Source of the DNA: Hyaloscypha bicolor E
Taxonomy: Eukaryota > Ascomycota > Leotiomycetes > Helotiales > Hyaloscyphaceae
Direction of reading: 5' to 3'
NCBI RefSeq assembly: GCF_002865645.1
Contig: NW_020194626.1
Coordinates: 1,116,001 to 1,180,000 of the forward strand
DNA length: 64,000 nucleotides
Part shown: positions 13,485 to 25,179 of the stretch, in pieces
Layout of the letters: the number at the start of each line of letters is the position of its first letter
Position numbering within the stretch: the stretch's first letter is position 1
Notes under the pieces: model-generated
Databases searched by the model: none
The model's input: only the letters and a program-made list of their open reading frames with translations
Told to the model about the DNA's origin: nothing
Program-made: the position numbers and the translations under genes

Positions 13485-14944
13485 GAATGAGTTCTGTGCA
13501 GCTGGAGCATCGAAAGCCGTCTGTTGAGCCACGGGCAGTGAACGTACTCCGTAATTTAACAATAAGAGACCAGTGTTGGCGGGCGGAGAACAAAAGGATA
13601 ACCTTAACCGACATTTCACGAAGAGTGCGTGCGGCACCGGCGAGAGAGAGGCAAAGTCTCAAGCTCGCAACTATCGTCTGCGTGCGAGAGGCCGAGGAAG
13701 AGGAAGGGGATGGAGAAATGGAAGTGGGTGGGACACTGGGCTTGCGTTCTGGCTGGCTCAGCGCAAGCACAGCACATTACTTGGGCCGAGTCGCGCACAC
13801 CGCGCTGCCCTCTCCTTTCCTTGCCTGCCCTTGCCCACAACCGAGCAACAGAGCTAGAGCCAAATCTTCTTCCGATCCACGCTTGTGCTGTGCTTGCGTG
13901 CCTGCTGCGCTGCGCTGCCCAAGCCCTCGCCCTCCCTCGTGAAATCACTGCGGCCGGCCCTTCACACACCCGTCCTTTTCCCCATCCCTTGCTCTTCTGC
14001 ACCACCTCTCTTCCTCTCCACCTCCATCTCTCGACATTGCCTCCTCCTCCTCCTCCCTCCATTCCTTCGACACTGCACACCTCTCGAAGGGAATACGACG
14101 CTCCGCCTGAGGAACCAGGTCCTACAATATCCTGTCCAGCGATCCCCGACCACTGCTGCAGTGCACTTGAGAGAGAGCGAGCAACAGCCCCAACGAAAAC
14201 CGGGCACAACACGAAGAGGTTCGTAACCAATTTTTATTCATTCAGGCGTGTTTGACTGGCCTGCTTCGATTCACCCACTGCCATTTCCCTGGGCCCTTCC
14301 CGAATCATGGCCTGATGCTGCGAGCTTTGTTTGGATGAAGAGGCCGCGATTTTCACATTCGGCACAACATTCCTGATCTCCGAGAAATATTCAACAGCAA
14401 AACAACTTCGACTCTCGCATACTCATCCCCTCCCGGGAGCTACTGCCTATGATTCTACGACATCGCCACCAGCTTGCGCGTGTCTGAGCTGTGTCGGAGA
14501 ACTTGCCCAGTGCTCAGTCAGTCCAGGCCAAAGGCTAATTATTGCAAAGACCACTTTTAGTTTCAAGACTTGACCAAAAACCTCTCCGCCGCATGGTCGA
14601 CTCGAATTGACGACGTGGATTGGTGTCTAAGCACTTGCTGCGACGTTCCGGTTCGGTTTTGTTGCTGTTGCTGTTCACTTTTGCCCAGCCGAAGGGTTTT
14701 TTCTCCACAACCTCGAGGACAATAACAGACGACCGATGGCACAATAAATCTACCGCCTTTCGCTCTCTTTCTTCCCATTGTCGCCAACCACCAACGCCTT
14801 CAGCGTCGGAGCCTTCATAGACGTCGCGAGCTGTCGAGCATCTAGCACTTGCCCAAACTCTTCACCTCCACGAGCAAGTCGATAATTTCGACACGCGACT
14901 GAGATTCACTAGAGTCTCCGTCGATCCCTCGAAATTCGCCCACT
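13485..14944 (+). promoter_or_regulatory. Long promoter/leader region of the Clg1-like cyclin gene, with CT-rich tracts
   Basis: About 1.45 kb directly upstream of the cyclin ATG with strong pyrimidine tracts on the plus strand at about 13970-14075 and CA/CT-rich stretches up to the start. Such tracts are common just upstream of transcription starts in filamentous ascomycetes, and long 5' leaders are typical of fungal regulatory genes. Large open frames here (for example 13629-14255) are low-complexity products of the CT bias, not genes. The transcription start is not known. Confidence 0.4.
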
Positions 14945-15928
14945 ATGCTAGCCTCCGGTGGTGTGTGTGCTGTGCTCGACTACGAAATCGATCAGATCAC
15001 CGAATATGTTGCGGAAATGGCCCAGAGGATCGTCCTGCCTGGCAGTCCAGTCTCGCCGGCATTCCGAAAATTCGTCTCCGGCCTCCTGTCATCTACTCGC
15101 CTTCCAAGCACCACAATTCTCCTTGGCATGAACTACCTTGCAAGACGAATGAACATGCTCAATGCTGCTGGTCCCTACAAGGCCACAGACGGTGTGGTTT
15201 GGCGAATGTTGACGATTGGCCTTCTCCTTGGAAGCAAGTTCCTGGACGACAACACATTCCAAAATCGATCATGGTCAGAGGTCAGTGGCATCGCTGTCTC
15301 GGAGCTGAATACTCTGGAGCACGAGTGGTTGGATGCGATGGGCTGGGGTCTGTACGTGAATCTCGACAAAAGCAAAGACTTCAAAGCTTGGATGGACAGC
15401 TGGGAGGAATGGCGCGAGGCAAAGAACATCCAACGCAAAGCAACGCTCGACCGTCTTGCACCTCTTGCTCCAATCGACACTAACGTCCAGAGACCTCGTC
15501 CATACTCCCAAGCGTTCAGTGCTTACCCCAAGAGTGCATCTCGCGAACGTCATCAGTCCAGCTTCCATTCAGCTTACGACCAAAACTCGTGGGTCAATCC
15601 CTATCCTACACCACACCTCACTCCACCGTCTGCGCCGGATTCTGGTCTCAATACTCCCGAGTATGTCAACATGACTGCAACTGGTGGAGCCCCTCGATAC
15701 AATGATTGGGCCTTGTATAACCAATACTCGAGATATCAAGCACCATCACACGCTCCATACGTTCCCCCCCATGGACCTTACCCTGTCAGTCAACACAATA
15801 ACTACCACTCGGGTGTGCACATCTGGGATGGTTCTCTCGTCGAGTGCCAATGTGGTTATTGCATCTCTCCGGTCAAACAGCCATACTTCATGTCTCATGG
15901 ATATGGACAGCAGATCGTTGCAGGATAA
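14945..15928 (+). CDS. Clg1-like cyclin (putative Pho85-type CDK partner)
   Basis: Intronless 327-aa protein. Residues about 35-150 form a cyclin box of the Clg1/Pcl class. Features are SSTRLPSTTILLGMNYLARR, then a segment matching the helix that carries GLLLGSKFLDDNTFQNRSW, and a SELNTLEHEWLDAMGWGLYV block, which is the usual signature of Pho80/Pcl cyclins. The C-terminal half is Pro/Tyr/Ser/His-rich and probably disordered. Budding-yeast Clg1 binds Pho85 and is linked to lifespan/autophagy control; fission-yeast Clg1/mug80 is a relative. The exact partner here is inferred. The very long upstream leader suggests regulation at the transcript level. Confidence 0.82.
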   Translation: MLASGGVCAVLDYEIDQITEYVAEMAQRIVLPGSPVSPAFRKFVSGLLSSTRLPSTTILLGMNYLARRMNMLNAAGPYKATDGVVWRMLTIGLLLGSKFLDDNTFQNRSWSEVSGIAVSELNTLEHEWLDAMGWGLYVNLDKSKDFKAWMDSWEEWREAKNIQRKATLDRLAPLAPIDTNVQRPRPYSQAFSAYPKSASRERHQSSFHSAYDQNSWVNPYPTPHLTPPSAPDSGLNTPEYVNMTATGGAPRYNDWALYNQYSRYQAPSHAPYVPPHGPYPVSQHNNYHSGVHIWDGSLVECQCGYCISPVKQPYFMSHGYGQQIVAG

Positions 15929-18080
15929 TCGCCATGTACCTTCGATATACTCGACTATCACATTTTTCACTTCCGAGCGACTCGCATGATTCTTCGACAT
16001 ACCAATACCATCCGATGCCTAGCGCACGTCACAAAAGTTCTTTGCATTCAGTTTTCTCGAGCGTTTTCCAGCGCGCATTACGTTCGGAGGTAGTTACGTC
16101 CGGCCCGTCTTCACACAAAATGGTAATACGCATACGGACGCACCCATCACGATCTCGAGTCGCGTTGCACCCGTCACGGTGGCTGCCTCGATCTTACGAT
16201 TTCCTTTACTTCATCCCGGCGTTGCATCAGCGAATTTAGAATTTCATTTGTTTTTCAAAATCGGATGGCATGAAGACTGGAGGGAAAACCAGTCAGGTGT
16301 TTGGGTGGGATTGAGGGAGAGGTACTCTTGCTTGCGGAATAATTTGTTTCCTTTTCCTTGCACATTGACGATTTCGTTTTAGACTTCGACTCGATCACTC
16401 GGGTCTCATAAAAACATCTAAGGGTCGCCAGTTTCTTCGGCTTCGCCACCCAGAAATTTGTAATTAGGCGGTTTCTTTTCTTTCGTTTGTCTCCAGACAT
16501 TTCGAAATTTCTTCCAGCTTCTTGTACAATGCTTTCTTACTTGGATTTCTCGCTGGCTTCAATTGATGGATGGGGCTGGCATGCACAAAATGGGATGGAA
16601 CTTCACGACCTTGCTTTTTTATTTCAATTCGCGTTGGCGCTTCTCAGATGGATAGGCTGGCTCGACTGGCTTTCCTGGTCCTGATGAACACCAAAAGATA
16701 CTTAAGGACGCATGCATGAAGGGGTGGGCGACGGGAAAAACTTTATATCCGGGATTGCTAAGCATTTGAGGAGGCTTAGTTGGGGGTTGAATTTGCAAAA
16801 CCTTCGAATGGCCTTTGGCATATCGCCCGGCATGGATGGATACACGAAGTTACGAATTTCGAGGGCATATTGAGGTCAACCTTTGCTGTCTTCTTGATCC
16901 TGACTCCTTTGGAGTGCATGGACGAGATAGATCGCCTCTAGACTAATAATGAAGACATTGTTGCCTTCGTTCTGAGTGTCTCTCGACATGTGATCCCATA
17001 CGAACCTTGCATCACGTGTCACCAAAAGTTCGGAATACTAATTATTAGTCTCAAGATATATCGTTGAGCTTAAGGGGCTGCTTGTTTGTCAGGTCGTGTC
17101 ATTTCTCCAAAGAATCCAACTGGCTTGTGTATTAAACTAACAATTGAAGTTGTTTTTGTATTTTTTTGAGAGGTACACGCTTAGTGGCTACAACTAATAA
17201 AAGCTCCACAGTCTGCCCATAGAGGTGTTCCCTAGCCACCGTATACAAGAGTGCACGTTAGTCCATACTCTAAATGCCGCTCTACCCTCTATGTAGTGAT
17301 TAGAGGATATAAGGTATCTCAATACAGGTTTAGATACGCCGACCCCGGGCAAATAATATACTGGCCTCTTTCGTATCTAGCATATAGAAAAAGTAGAGGA
17401 GTAGCATATACTTCGTGCTCCTTCTTTTAACTCACTGGACTTGGTCCCCTTGCTGGGTCGTGGCTGCAATGGATTTATCAGACTTACCAAGCTGGACATC
17501 AAGCTGGTTCAATTTGGATCAGATGTCGAGCAACAGGCAGCTCAAATATCTGGCTCAAGGAAGACCTCAATCTGAATTTGAAAGCCACAAGCACGACAAC
17601 CAAGTACACAAATATGCTGCAGCTGGCATGACCAAGCAGTCGGGTCACTGAACTAAAGAGCAAGGCTTTTCAAGGGATCAATCTTTCTATGCTAGCTTTA
17701 CTGCAAATGATGATGGGTTGGCCTTGGACTGGTAGCGAGCCCCTGATTTCCTGGAAGCGAAAGAGCGTTGAGTCACAACACTTCTTAGCTTTGTACGCTT
17801 GGAAGGCTGGAGAGATAGCTATATCGACATGGCGAATTGTGGAGAGGTGGGAGAGGTATTCTCGGGTAACGGTATGAATATAATATTGTGTTTCGATCGT
17901 TCTTTGACTGAAGGACACAAAACTTTCAGAATAATAAAACCTCCACAACCAATCCTACATAGTTGGCAAGGGACAATGTTTGATAAGTTTAAAGCTCGTT
18001 ATATTTGTGCCCATAGACATTACGCTTTTCAAACAGGGTATCATTATATTACTCCGGCCCTTAATCCATCCCAAATCCTT
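15929..18080. other. Intergenic region with an AT-rich, repeat-like stretch
   Basis: 2.15 kb between convergent genes. An 11-bp inverted pair sits at 16940-16950 and 17041-17051 (AGACTAATAAT and its complement). It is followed by an AT-rich segment to about 17400 that looks like decayed repeat DNA. No coding region is supported. Confidence 0.35.
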
Positions 18081-20903
18081 TCAGTCCAGATTTACAACCC
18101 GTAACGTCCTCCTCGGATTCAACACCACACTGAAGAAGCTCGGTTCCTGCCCACCAATCAGATCTTCCATCGAACTATGTGCTGTGCTCCCGCTCGGTCT
18201 TCCCAAGTAACTTGGTCCTGGAAGCCCAGCACCAAGATACTCAGTCCCTTCATGCTCCTCGTTCAGTGTCTCGTACTGCCCTCGGCCAGGCATGACACCT
18301 GCTCCATACCCGCTACCGCTTCCGTTTTCACCAGGCGCTCCACTACCCGGCGATATGCCACTTGAAGGAGTCAACGAAGGGTGCAATCCCCCTCCAGCAG
18401 ACCCTGCACTGTCTCCCACGGACTGGCGAGCCGGACTTCCACCTCCACCGATTTCAGTACCAAATGGTCCCAACATCACTCCAGTCCCCACCTTCTCATT
18501 CGGTCTCCCACCACTACCGCTCCCAGACCCCACGTCCGAACCCCAATTCCCGTTCTCCGGTGAACTAGCAAAAGCTGTGCGTTGTGCCATGGCAACATGG
18601 TCTTTGTACAGTCTAAGCTGTTTCCTGTATAACCAGGTACAGAACGCGAGATAGCCGGCTATAATTGCAAGAACAGCTGCTATGGTGCCTGTTGCTACAG
18701 TACCTGCGTTCCGGCTGGGTTTTCCTGATTGAGGGGACGAGCCAGCAGACACAGTGGATGTTGAGTGTGCGGTCTGGATCACCGTTGAGCCCGACTGGGT
18801 GATGGTGAACGTTGGAGGTCTGCCAGTTGCCATTGGTCCTGCAGTCGCTGGACCTGCAGCGGGAGTTGTAGCTGTCGCGCCTCCCGAATGCGAGCCGCCA
18901 ATAACTGACTGTACCGGGGCTGGAACAGCGTAACCCCAAGATCCTTGGAAGACAGAAGACCCCTGGCTGACGGAGAACAACTCAGAAGGTGTGGAGAGCG
19001 AGGTAAAGGAGTTAGCCCATTGGAGAGACGAAGCGTTGAAGACATAGATGCCAGGGCTATCACAGGATATATCCTTCCCTACATAACCGCCTATGACCAC
19101 TAACTGGCCATCCCACATGACACAGCTGTGGCCTGCACGTGGAGGAGGTTGTGATTGCCCAGTCATGTCGACTTGAATCCATGTGAAGGACGGAATAGTA
19201 AGAATATACATGTCTGAATATTGGATCTGGGAGCCGAATGGGACGAGATTTTGGCCTCCATAAAGGTAGACATTGAAACTTGTCCCGTCTCGTGCAGCTG
19301 CTACGACTGCACATGGATCGACTCGGATAGGAGGGCTAGGTCCAGAAGTTGCTTGCTTGTACCATGTTGAGCTTGCAATATCATAGACGTCTATGACGTT
19401 CATTTCAGTCTGTAGAAATCAGTCATGCTGAAATGTAACCTTGGAGAACGTGGAACTCACGAATGTCTCGTTGGTACCTCCAGCCAGACCAAGAATAATA
19501 CCGTCATCACCCCAACCAGGAACATAAACCAAAACACCGTCTGCTCGTTCAGTAAAGCCTGCCTCATCTTGCAGTCCGCCTTGGGTAATGTTTCGGTAGA
19601 CGCCTCCGGAACTAGCTGCATTTGTGCTACCGAGCGAGTAAACTCCGGTATTGGCATATCCGGGATGTGTGAACTCGAGCAAGCTCTTCAAATATTCCCT
19701 AGCAACCTGGTTCGACCATCCTTGTGTCGTATACATATCCAAGTGTCCCCCAAAGTACCAACTCCTACCCAATTCTGGAACGCTCAAGCTTGCTCCTTCT
19801 GCTGCTCTCTGAACAGGTTGATTGCCACCGTCAGAATTGTTTCCCGCAGTTGTCTGCGGACTTGCGTGTTCTGTCCACGACCGGGACTTTATGTTGTATT
19901 CCCAGGTCGACACAGGGAGAGGCGATGTTGAAGGATGATCTGAGAATTCTCCTCCATATAGCCATAATTCATTGTAGCTGTTCCATAGAGAACCCATAGC
20001 TACGGCAGGTGGGCCAGATGGTTGTGGGAGGCCGGCCAAGGACGGGGATGCGATTTTCCATGTTTTCGTCAGATCTAGTGTGAGGAAGTCATTGTCTAGA
20101 GGGAAATCAGCATTAAACTTCAAGCATGAATGATGTGGCGTAACTTACTCCAAGTGTTCTCAGTCTGGCCGCTCTGCGTCGTAGCTTGACCTCCATATAT
20201 ATAAACAGTTCCATTGACATTGGCGACTTCATCAAATGTTAGTGTCTTGACGGGCAATAGAATCTTAAAATATACTCTGATGACTCCACCTGGTGCAAAC
20301 AGCAGTAGGGCTATTTTGTCTACCCTCAACGGCAGACGCATTGTCAACCAGCTCTGCCTCCCGAATCACTCCAGCATCCGCACCGCTGATAATAACCTTG
20401 TTTTCCCCGCCATAACGAAACCCAGGCACGACGGCAGCAATCAAGAAAGCAATCAATGCCACCCTCGGTATTGAGGAAAAGGTTCCTGGCGGTGCCGTCG
20501 AGGAAGACTTTATCTGTGGTCTTGATCGCTTCCCAAGCTTCGAATACCAAGGCTGTCCAGCCTTCTTCGCGTTCTCCTTATCCTCGTTTCTCTCCCGGTC
20601 AGACTCTTCGGACTTCGTCTGCCTCTTCTTCACACTTTCGAATTCAAAAACAGGTAAGACCTTCATTTCTTCGTGTGCCACAGAATGAACCGTTCGATTC
20701 AAGTCATCCAATCCCTCTTCTTTGAATGCGGACGTCCTGTGCGGTTTTATCTTCGACGCCTGCGACCTGGAGGAACTACGCTCGCATTCTCGTAATCGAT
20801 CTGCCGTCTTCTGCGAACTGAAGCTCGGTCGAGCAATCCTCCCGCGTTCGCTCCCATGCGCATGCTGGGCACAGATATCGTGGCTGAAGGAAGTCATCTC
20901 CAC
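18081..20903 (-). CDS. Membrane-anchored kelch-repeat protein with Ser/Thr-rich stalk
   Basis: Four exons: 20276-20903, 20149-20226, 19461-20095 and 18081-19409; introns of 49, 53 and 51 bp. The product is 889 aa if the first ATG is used. About 145 polar residues are followed by a hydrophobic segment (about 147-162). A beta-propeller with kelch-type turns follows: VYIYGGQ, LWLYGGEF, RSWYFGGHL, ILGLAGGTNE, VYLYGGQ and LVVIGGYVG. Then come a Ser/Thr/Gly-rich stalk, a single membrane helix (about 685-707) and a Gly/Ser-rich cytosolic tail. Related fungal kelch proteins sit at the cell surface or cell-end membrane. The true start is uncertain: an internal Met at residue 80 is an alternative, and the first hydrophobic segment could be the signal sequence of a shorter form. 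Function is unknown. Confidence 0.85.
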
Positions 20904-21733
20904 TTCTCTCTTTCCTTATACAAAACGAAAAGCCAAGGAGAAACCTCGCCCAAAGATTGGAGTTAAGATTTGCTCATGCAAGTATTGGATTTGTCTCATT
21001 CGCATCACATAGTTCATTCAGAAGTTCGAAAGAATAGAATCGCGCGATAGCAATACGAGGTGGAAGGCGCTCTCACCTGATCTTGTGGCAACCATGCAAG
21101 CAATCAAGATAGAGGGACCCTTACATCATCGCTGGGGTGGCAGGCTTTACGCCCCTGCGATCTGACATGGGGTTTGTGCACCCTTCGAGGCAGCTCGGAG
21201 ACTTCTCCATTAAGAAATGCATTGAGGGAGCATTGTGATTGACTCGTCCGGGCGATTGGATGAGAGGGAAGATGAAGGAGAATGGGAGGAAAACCGGCTT
21301 GCGATTTGGCGAGTTTGGCAGGGTTTGTGTTGGGCTTGGCAACGACGACATCATACTTCGAGCTTCTTCCACCGGGGCAAAATCTCCCTCTTGAGCCTCA
21401 ATTCCGGTCAAAATATAACATAACCATGTTTAAATGTGCCCTCTATTTTTCCGCCAGCTCAATCTATCTTGCTTTCATTGCCTGCTGTAGAAGAAGTGTT
21501 CCTGGACTCACTCGCGCTGAAATTAGGAATTCATATGAATATGTGTTGACAGCACAGATCACCAGATTGAGATCAAGAGCAGAAATGAATCAATTTATTG
21601 CCTCTTTTCTTATCCCACGCCCAAATATCAATCCGTGCAATCTCATCGAAAGAAACCCTATGCATTCCACCCAAAGAAAACGGGTGTCCTCATTCCTTCC
21701 TTCATTCTCCTTCCTGCCCATACAGTCATTCAT
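20904..21733. other. Intergenic region
   Basis: 830 bp between the kelch gene 5' end and the 3' end of the Ish1-like gene. A short minus-strand open frame (21121-21411) shows no family resemblance. No repeats were recognised. Confidence 0.45.
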
Positions 21734-23908
21734 CTACAGTTCCTCCTTAACTTTGTCATAAGCATTCTGAGTAGCTTCGCCTGCACGGTTGTTGGCATAT
21801 GTAGCACCCTCCTTGACAGAGTCACCGGCCTTCTCAGCTTGGTAGCTGGCTTGCTTACGTCCAGCGGCAGCGCCGATGCTTAGTTGGTCCAAGACCCATT
21901 GCGCTCCGTTTTGGAGCTTAGCCCAAAGAGTGCCTTGAGGAGTGGTGGTGCCATATTGGAAGTAGTTTCTCTGGTTGCGGGCCCATGCAACTAGTTGGTT
22001 CTTGGTGGAACCTTGAGGAACTTTGAATCCATATGAGTCAAGATAGTTCTTGAGCTCAGACTCAGACCAGGTATCGAAAATAGAATCCTTTGCGGCATCG
22101 GTTTGCTTGGCCAAGTAAGATGTGACCGAGGCATATGAAGTGCCACCAGTCTTCGAGGCTTCAGCGTAAGCAGCTTGGGCAGCCGAGAGCAGTTGCTCGC
22201 GAGTAGCACCAGTCTGCTTGCTGGCCTTTTCTGCGGCCTTGTTTCCAGATGTTGCCAGGTAGGCCTTCAAGTTCTCCAAAGTCCATGTATCGAAGGTCCA
22301 GGCTGACCAACCTGTGGCAGCCTTGTGTCTGTTCAAGCGGACGGCGGCCAAGAGCTCATCCTTCTTACTAGACTGTGGGACCGGGACGCCTCGAGAGTCA
22401 AGGTAAGCTTTCAGGCGAGACTGAAAGTACAAGTCAGTATTATTCATCTTCATGAGGAATTGTTGCTTTACCTCGCTCCACGTTCCTGTAGCCTGGTTGA
22501 ATGCATCCTCCGCCATCAATTGAGCGTCGTCGCTGGCCTTTGCGTATTGGTTATTGGCACTGGACGTAGCAGCACCAAAAGCGCTCTTCGCTGGGTCCGA
22601 AACATTGTCTCCAGTGAGCTGAGCTCGGTGTTTGCGGGCAATGGCTAATAACTCGTTTCTCTTGCTACCTTGAGGAACTCGAATGCCGTTCTTGTCAGCC
22701 CACGCCTTGATTTCTGTCCAGGGTTATTAGCAGACAGAGCCATAATACTACCTCAAGGGACAACTAACCAGAGTCAGACCAAGAGTCAAGAAGCTGGTCG
22801 CTCAATGTTTGAGTGGCATCGGAAGCGGACTTTGTCATAGAAGCTTGCATGTCGGCCATCTTCAAGCTGGCGATACGAGCATTGCGACGGACACTAGCAA
22901 TCAACTTGTCTCGACTCGACGGCTGAGGTGCGGGGATCCCGTTGGAATCTAGGAACTCCTTCAGATCTATAAGGAGTTAGAAACGGACTTGAAAATGACT
23001 ACTTGGAGCTTACCAGACTCAGACCAGGTCTCATAGAGCCAGTTGCCAGGATAGCTAGCTGTTTCGCCGACCTTCTTGGCAACTGTCTCGTAGTTTGAGC
23101 GGGCCTTCTGGAGGATGGTATCTCGCTTTCTTGGTTGGGGCACGGGGATGTCATGCTTGTCACAGAATGCCTTGAGTTGAGATTCTATGGAGCAGTCAGT
23201 ATTTTTCCGGGTCACTTTAACGATTTGCGGATATTTACCTGTCCAGCTATTCGAATGTTAGTACTGCTCGCACCGAACTTGAGTAAAGAGCTAACCTGTC
23301 AAAGATCCAATCTCTCACGCTTGCCCATGCGTCATCGGCTTTATCTTCGGTCTCGTACCAGTAATTCTTGACTTGGGCAACCAAGCCATCCTTGTTGGCA
23401 GCGGCAGTATCCTTGGTCTCAACACCCCTTAGCTTTAAATAGGAGGTGAGCTGGGTGCTGTCCCAGTCATTGTATGGCTGGGCGATCTTGGACTGCCAGT
23501 TGTCCTTGACTAGGTTCTCGAGATCCTTTCGATCGGCGGGGGTAGGATATGGGACGTTGTGATCAGACAACCATCTCTCGAGCTCGGTTTCGTGCCATTT
23601 GTTGTAAACTGGTGAGCGGAAATGTCAGCCAGGTAACCATGAATGCGAAGAACAGAAACGATTGGCATGTGAAAGGCAGCTGATATGATGTGTGCAGATA
23701 TATTTGGAAATCCTGAAAAATACAAACGAAAGTCCAATAGCTACGGATGAAGGAAGCTTCAAGGAGCTCAAATTCATTGCCGCAAAGCAATTGAAGGAGA
23801 AGTGAGGTGAATAAAACTTGCAGACATACCAGACTTGCTAAACCAGTTGCTTGCAAGAGTGACTTCAGCGGCGAGGCCAAGCACTAACAGCCGAGAGAAG
23901 AGCTTCAT
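21734..23908 (-). CDS. Ish1/Msc1-like stress-response protein with tandem Ish1 repeats
   Basis: Seven exons: 23830-23908, 23296-23608, 23239-23246 (8 nt only), 23014-23184, 22769-22966, 22472-22713 and 21734-22420. The product is 565 aa. An N-terminal signal peptide (MKLFSRLLVLGLAAEVTLA) is followed by at least seven repeats of the Ish1 pattern W-[ST]-[ED]-S-x-L-K-x-[YFW]-L-D.., often ending in VPQ plus a KRxxL helix. Most introns fall inside or next to the WSES signature, so repeats and exons correspond. Fission-yeast Ish1 is a nuclear-envelope/ER stress protein and budding-yeast Msc1 is its relative. Signal peptide plus repeats suggest an ER-lumen or perinuclear location here. The first intron (221 bp) is the longest in the gene. 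Confidence 0.88.
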
Positions 23909-24720
23909 TTTGGATGAAGACTCTTGGGTTTTGGGTTTTTATTCAACTATTCAGAAGCGGTTCGGTCAACTTCAGTATTTGAGAGAAGTTGTTTGATCAA
24001 GAAGGAGGAAGCTAAGTGCCAGAAGATGTTATTGTGGTTGTTCGCTTGGATTTGGCAGTGACGTGATTTAACGTCGAACTGGTCAAGGTTGGCGGAGGCG
24101 GAAGCGGAGGAATCTGGCTGACAGAGGTATCGTAGATAGTAATTTAATTGGCTGCTTGAGAGAAAACATGGACTAGTCAAAATATGCCAATGTCACAATT
24201 CGGTCACAATCGTCGATTGCGGGGGAGAGGACTCAGGACTCAAGAGGGATACGTCATTGCGCCACTGTGGCTGGAGCTCAGTCCGAAGAAAGGAAGGGAG
24301 CAGAGTAGGTTGTACATATCGGAATTGTCGGGAGAGCTGATTTAATAAATCGTATTGCTTAGTGCATCACATGTAAATGCTTCCATTGAAACTCTCGTGG
24401 GGGAAAAATAGTTTTTGCTATCAATATCAAGAGCTGGAAATAGAAAAGGTATGAAGGAGCAGCCCAAATCAGGAGAACACAGCGAATAATACATGGAATC
24501 ATTCCCTTAGGATTTAGATCAAACAATAGATTCTGCCCTCATGTAGATTACACCTATAGTTGACTGTCCTCTCCTCCGTGCCCTGCAGCGTAATTAGCAG
24601 ATATGAAGGCAGATGAGTTCTCCAAAGACATCTTATCAACACCTACCGCTCCAAAACTTCTTGTCAACCTTGTCTTCCGCTGCCTCCGTCGTGTCCCTGT
24701 TCAAATTCCCTATTATGCTT
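23909..24720. other. Intergenic region
   Basis: About 0.8 kb holding the promoter of the Ish1-like gene and the 3' flank of the small mitochondrial gene. No gene is supported. Confidence 0.45.
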
Positions 24721-25179
24721 CTATACCTCAGCTTGCTTGCTCTCAGTATTCCGACCACCGGGTTCGCTCCTGCTCTGTATCTTCGGGGAACTTTTGCTGT
24801 TGTCCTTGCCTCCACCCGGGCCAATCGAGCCTCCAGTTGGGCTGGATCCGGTCTCCTTTGCATCTTTGGACCTCGCTCCTCCTGATTGTGCTGAGGCATC
24901 TTCTGGCGATTTGCCTGCGCCGCCTTTGGTTGGCCCTGCTCCTGTGCCTTGTCCTTCAATTGGTGGCTCTGGGCCTGGATGCTCCGCGTTGTGCTTCGTG
25001 TTGTTGGAGCTCCCCTGATGCTGAGGATTCTCTCCTTTGGGGTCCCCTTCTCCGTCTCCGTAACCTTGTGCGAATTGAACTGGAGTCGATGAGATAGGTC
25101 TTGCTGCCAGATTCTGGCGGACGCTCAAGAGAGTTGCTCGTCGACTGAAGAGAGCGATGGACGGTCTTAAAAGAGACAT
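24721..25179 (-). CDS. Small putative mitochondrial protein, conserved in fungi
   Basis: Intronless, 152 aa. The first 40 residues are Arg/Ser/Leu-rich without acidic residues, with RPSIALFSRR and NLAARPISSTPVQFAQGY. This is a classic mitochondrial presequence, with a likely cleavage near ISSTP. The rest is Gly/Pro/Ser/Lys-rich and probably disordered (GYGDGEGDPKGENPQHQG). Proteins with this layout are common in filamentous ascomycetes but I know of no defined function. The composition strongly supports coding on this strand rather than on the overlapping plus-strand frames. Confidence 0.75.
   Translation of the reverse strand: MSLLRPSIALFSRRATLLSVRQNLAARPISSTPVQFAQGYGDGEGDPKGENPQHQGSSNNTKHNAEHPGPEPPIEGQGTGAGPTKGGAGKSPEDASAQSGGARSKDAKETGSSPTGGSIGPGGGKDNSKSSPKIQSRSEPGGRNTESKQAEV

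Noticed and set aside
13629..14255. Overlapping 200-codon frames on both strands
   Set aside because: Their length follows from the CT/GA-biased leader of the cyclin gene; the products are low-complexity Pro/Leu/Ser or Arg/Gly/Glu.
16940..17400. Possible transposon ends with an 11-bp inverted pair
   Set aside because: The arms are too short and no target duplication or element body is visible; noted only in the gap description.
24603..25097. Long plus-strand frames antisense to the small mitochondrial gene
   Set aside because: They are Leu/Cys/Pro-rich mirror readings of the Gly/Pro/Ser-rich coding strand.
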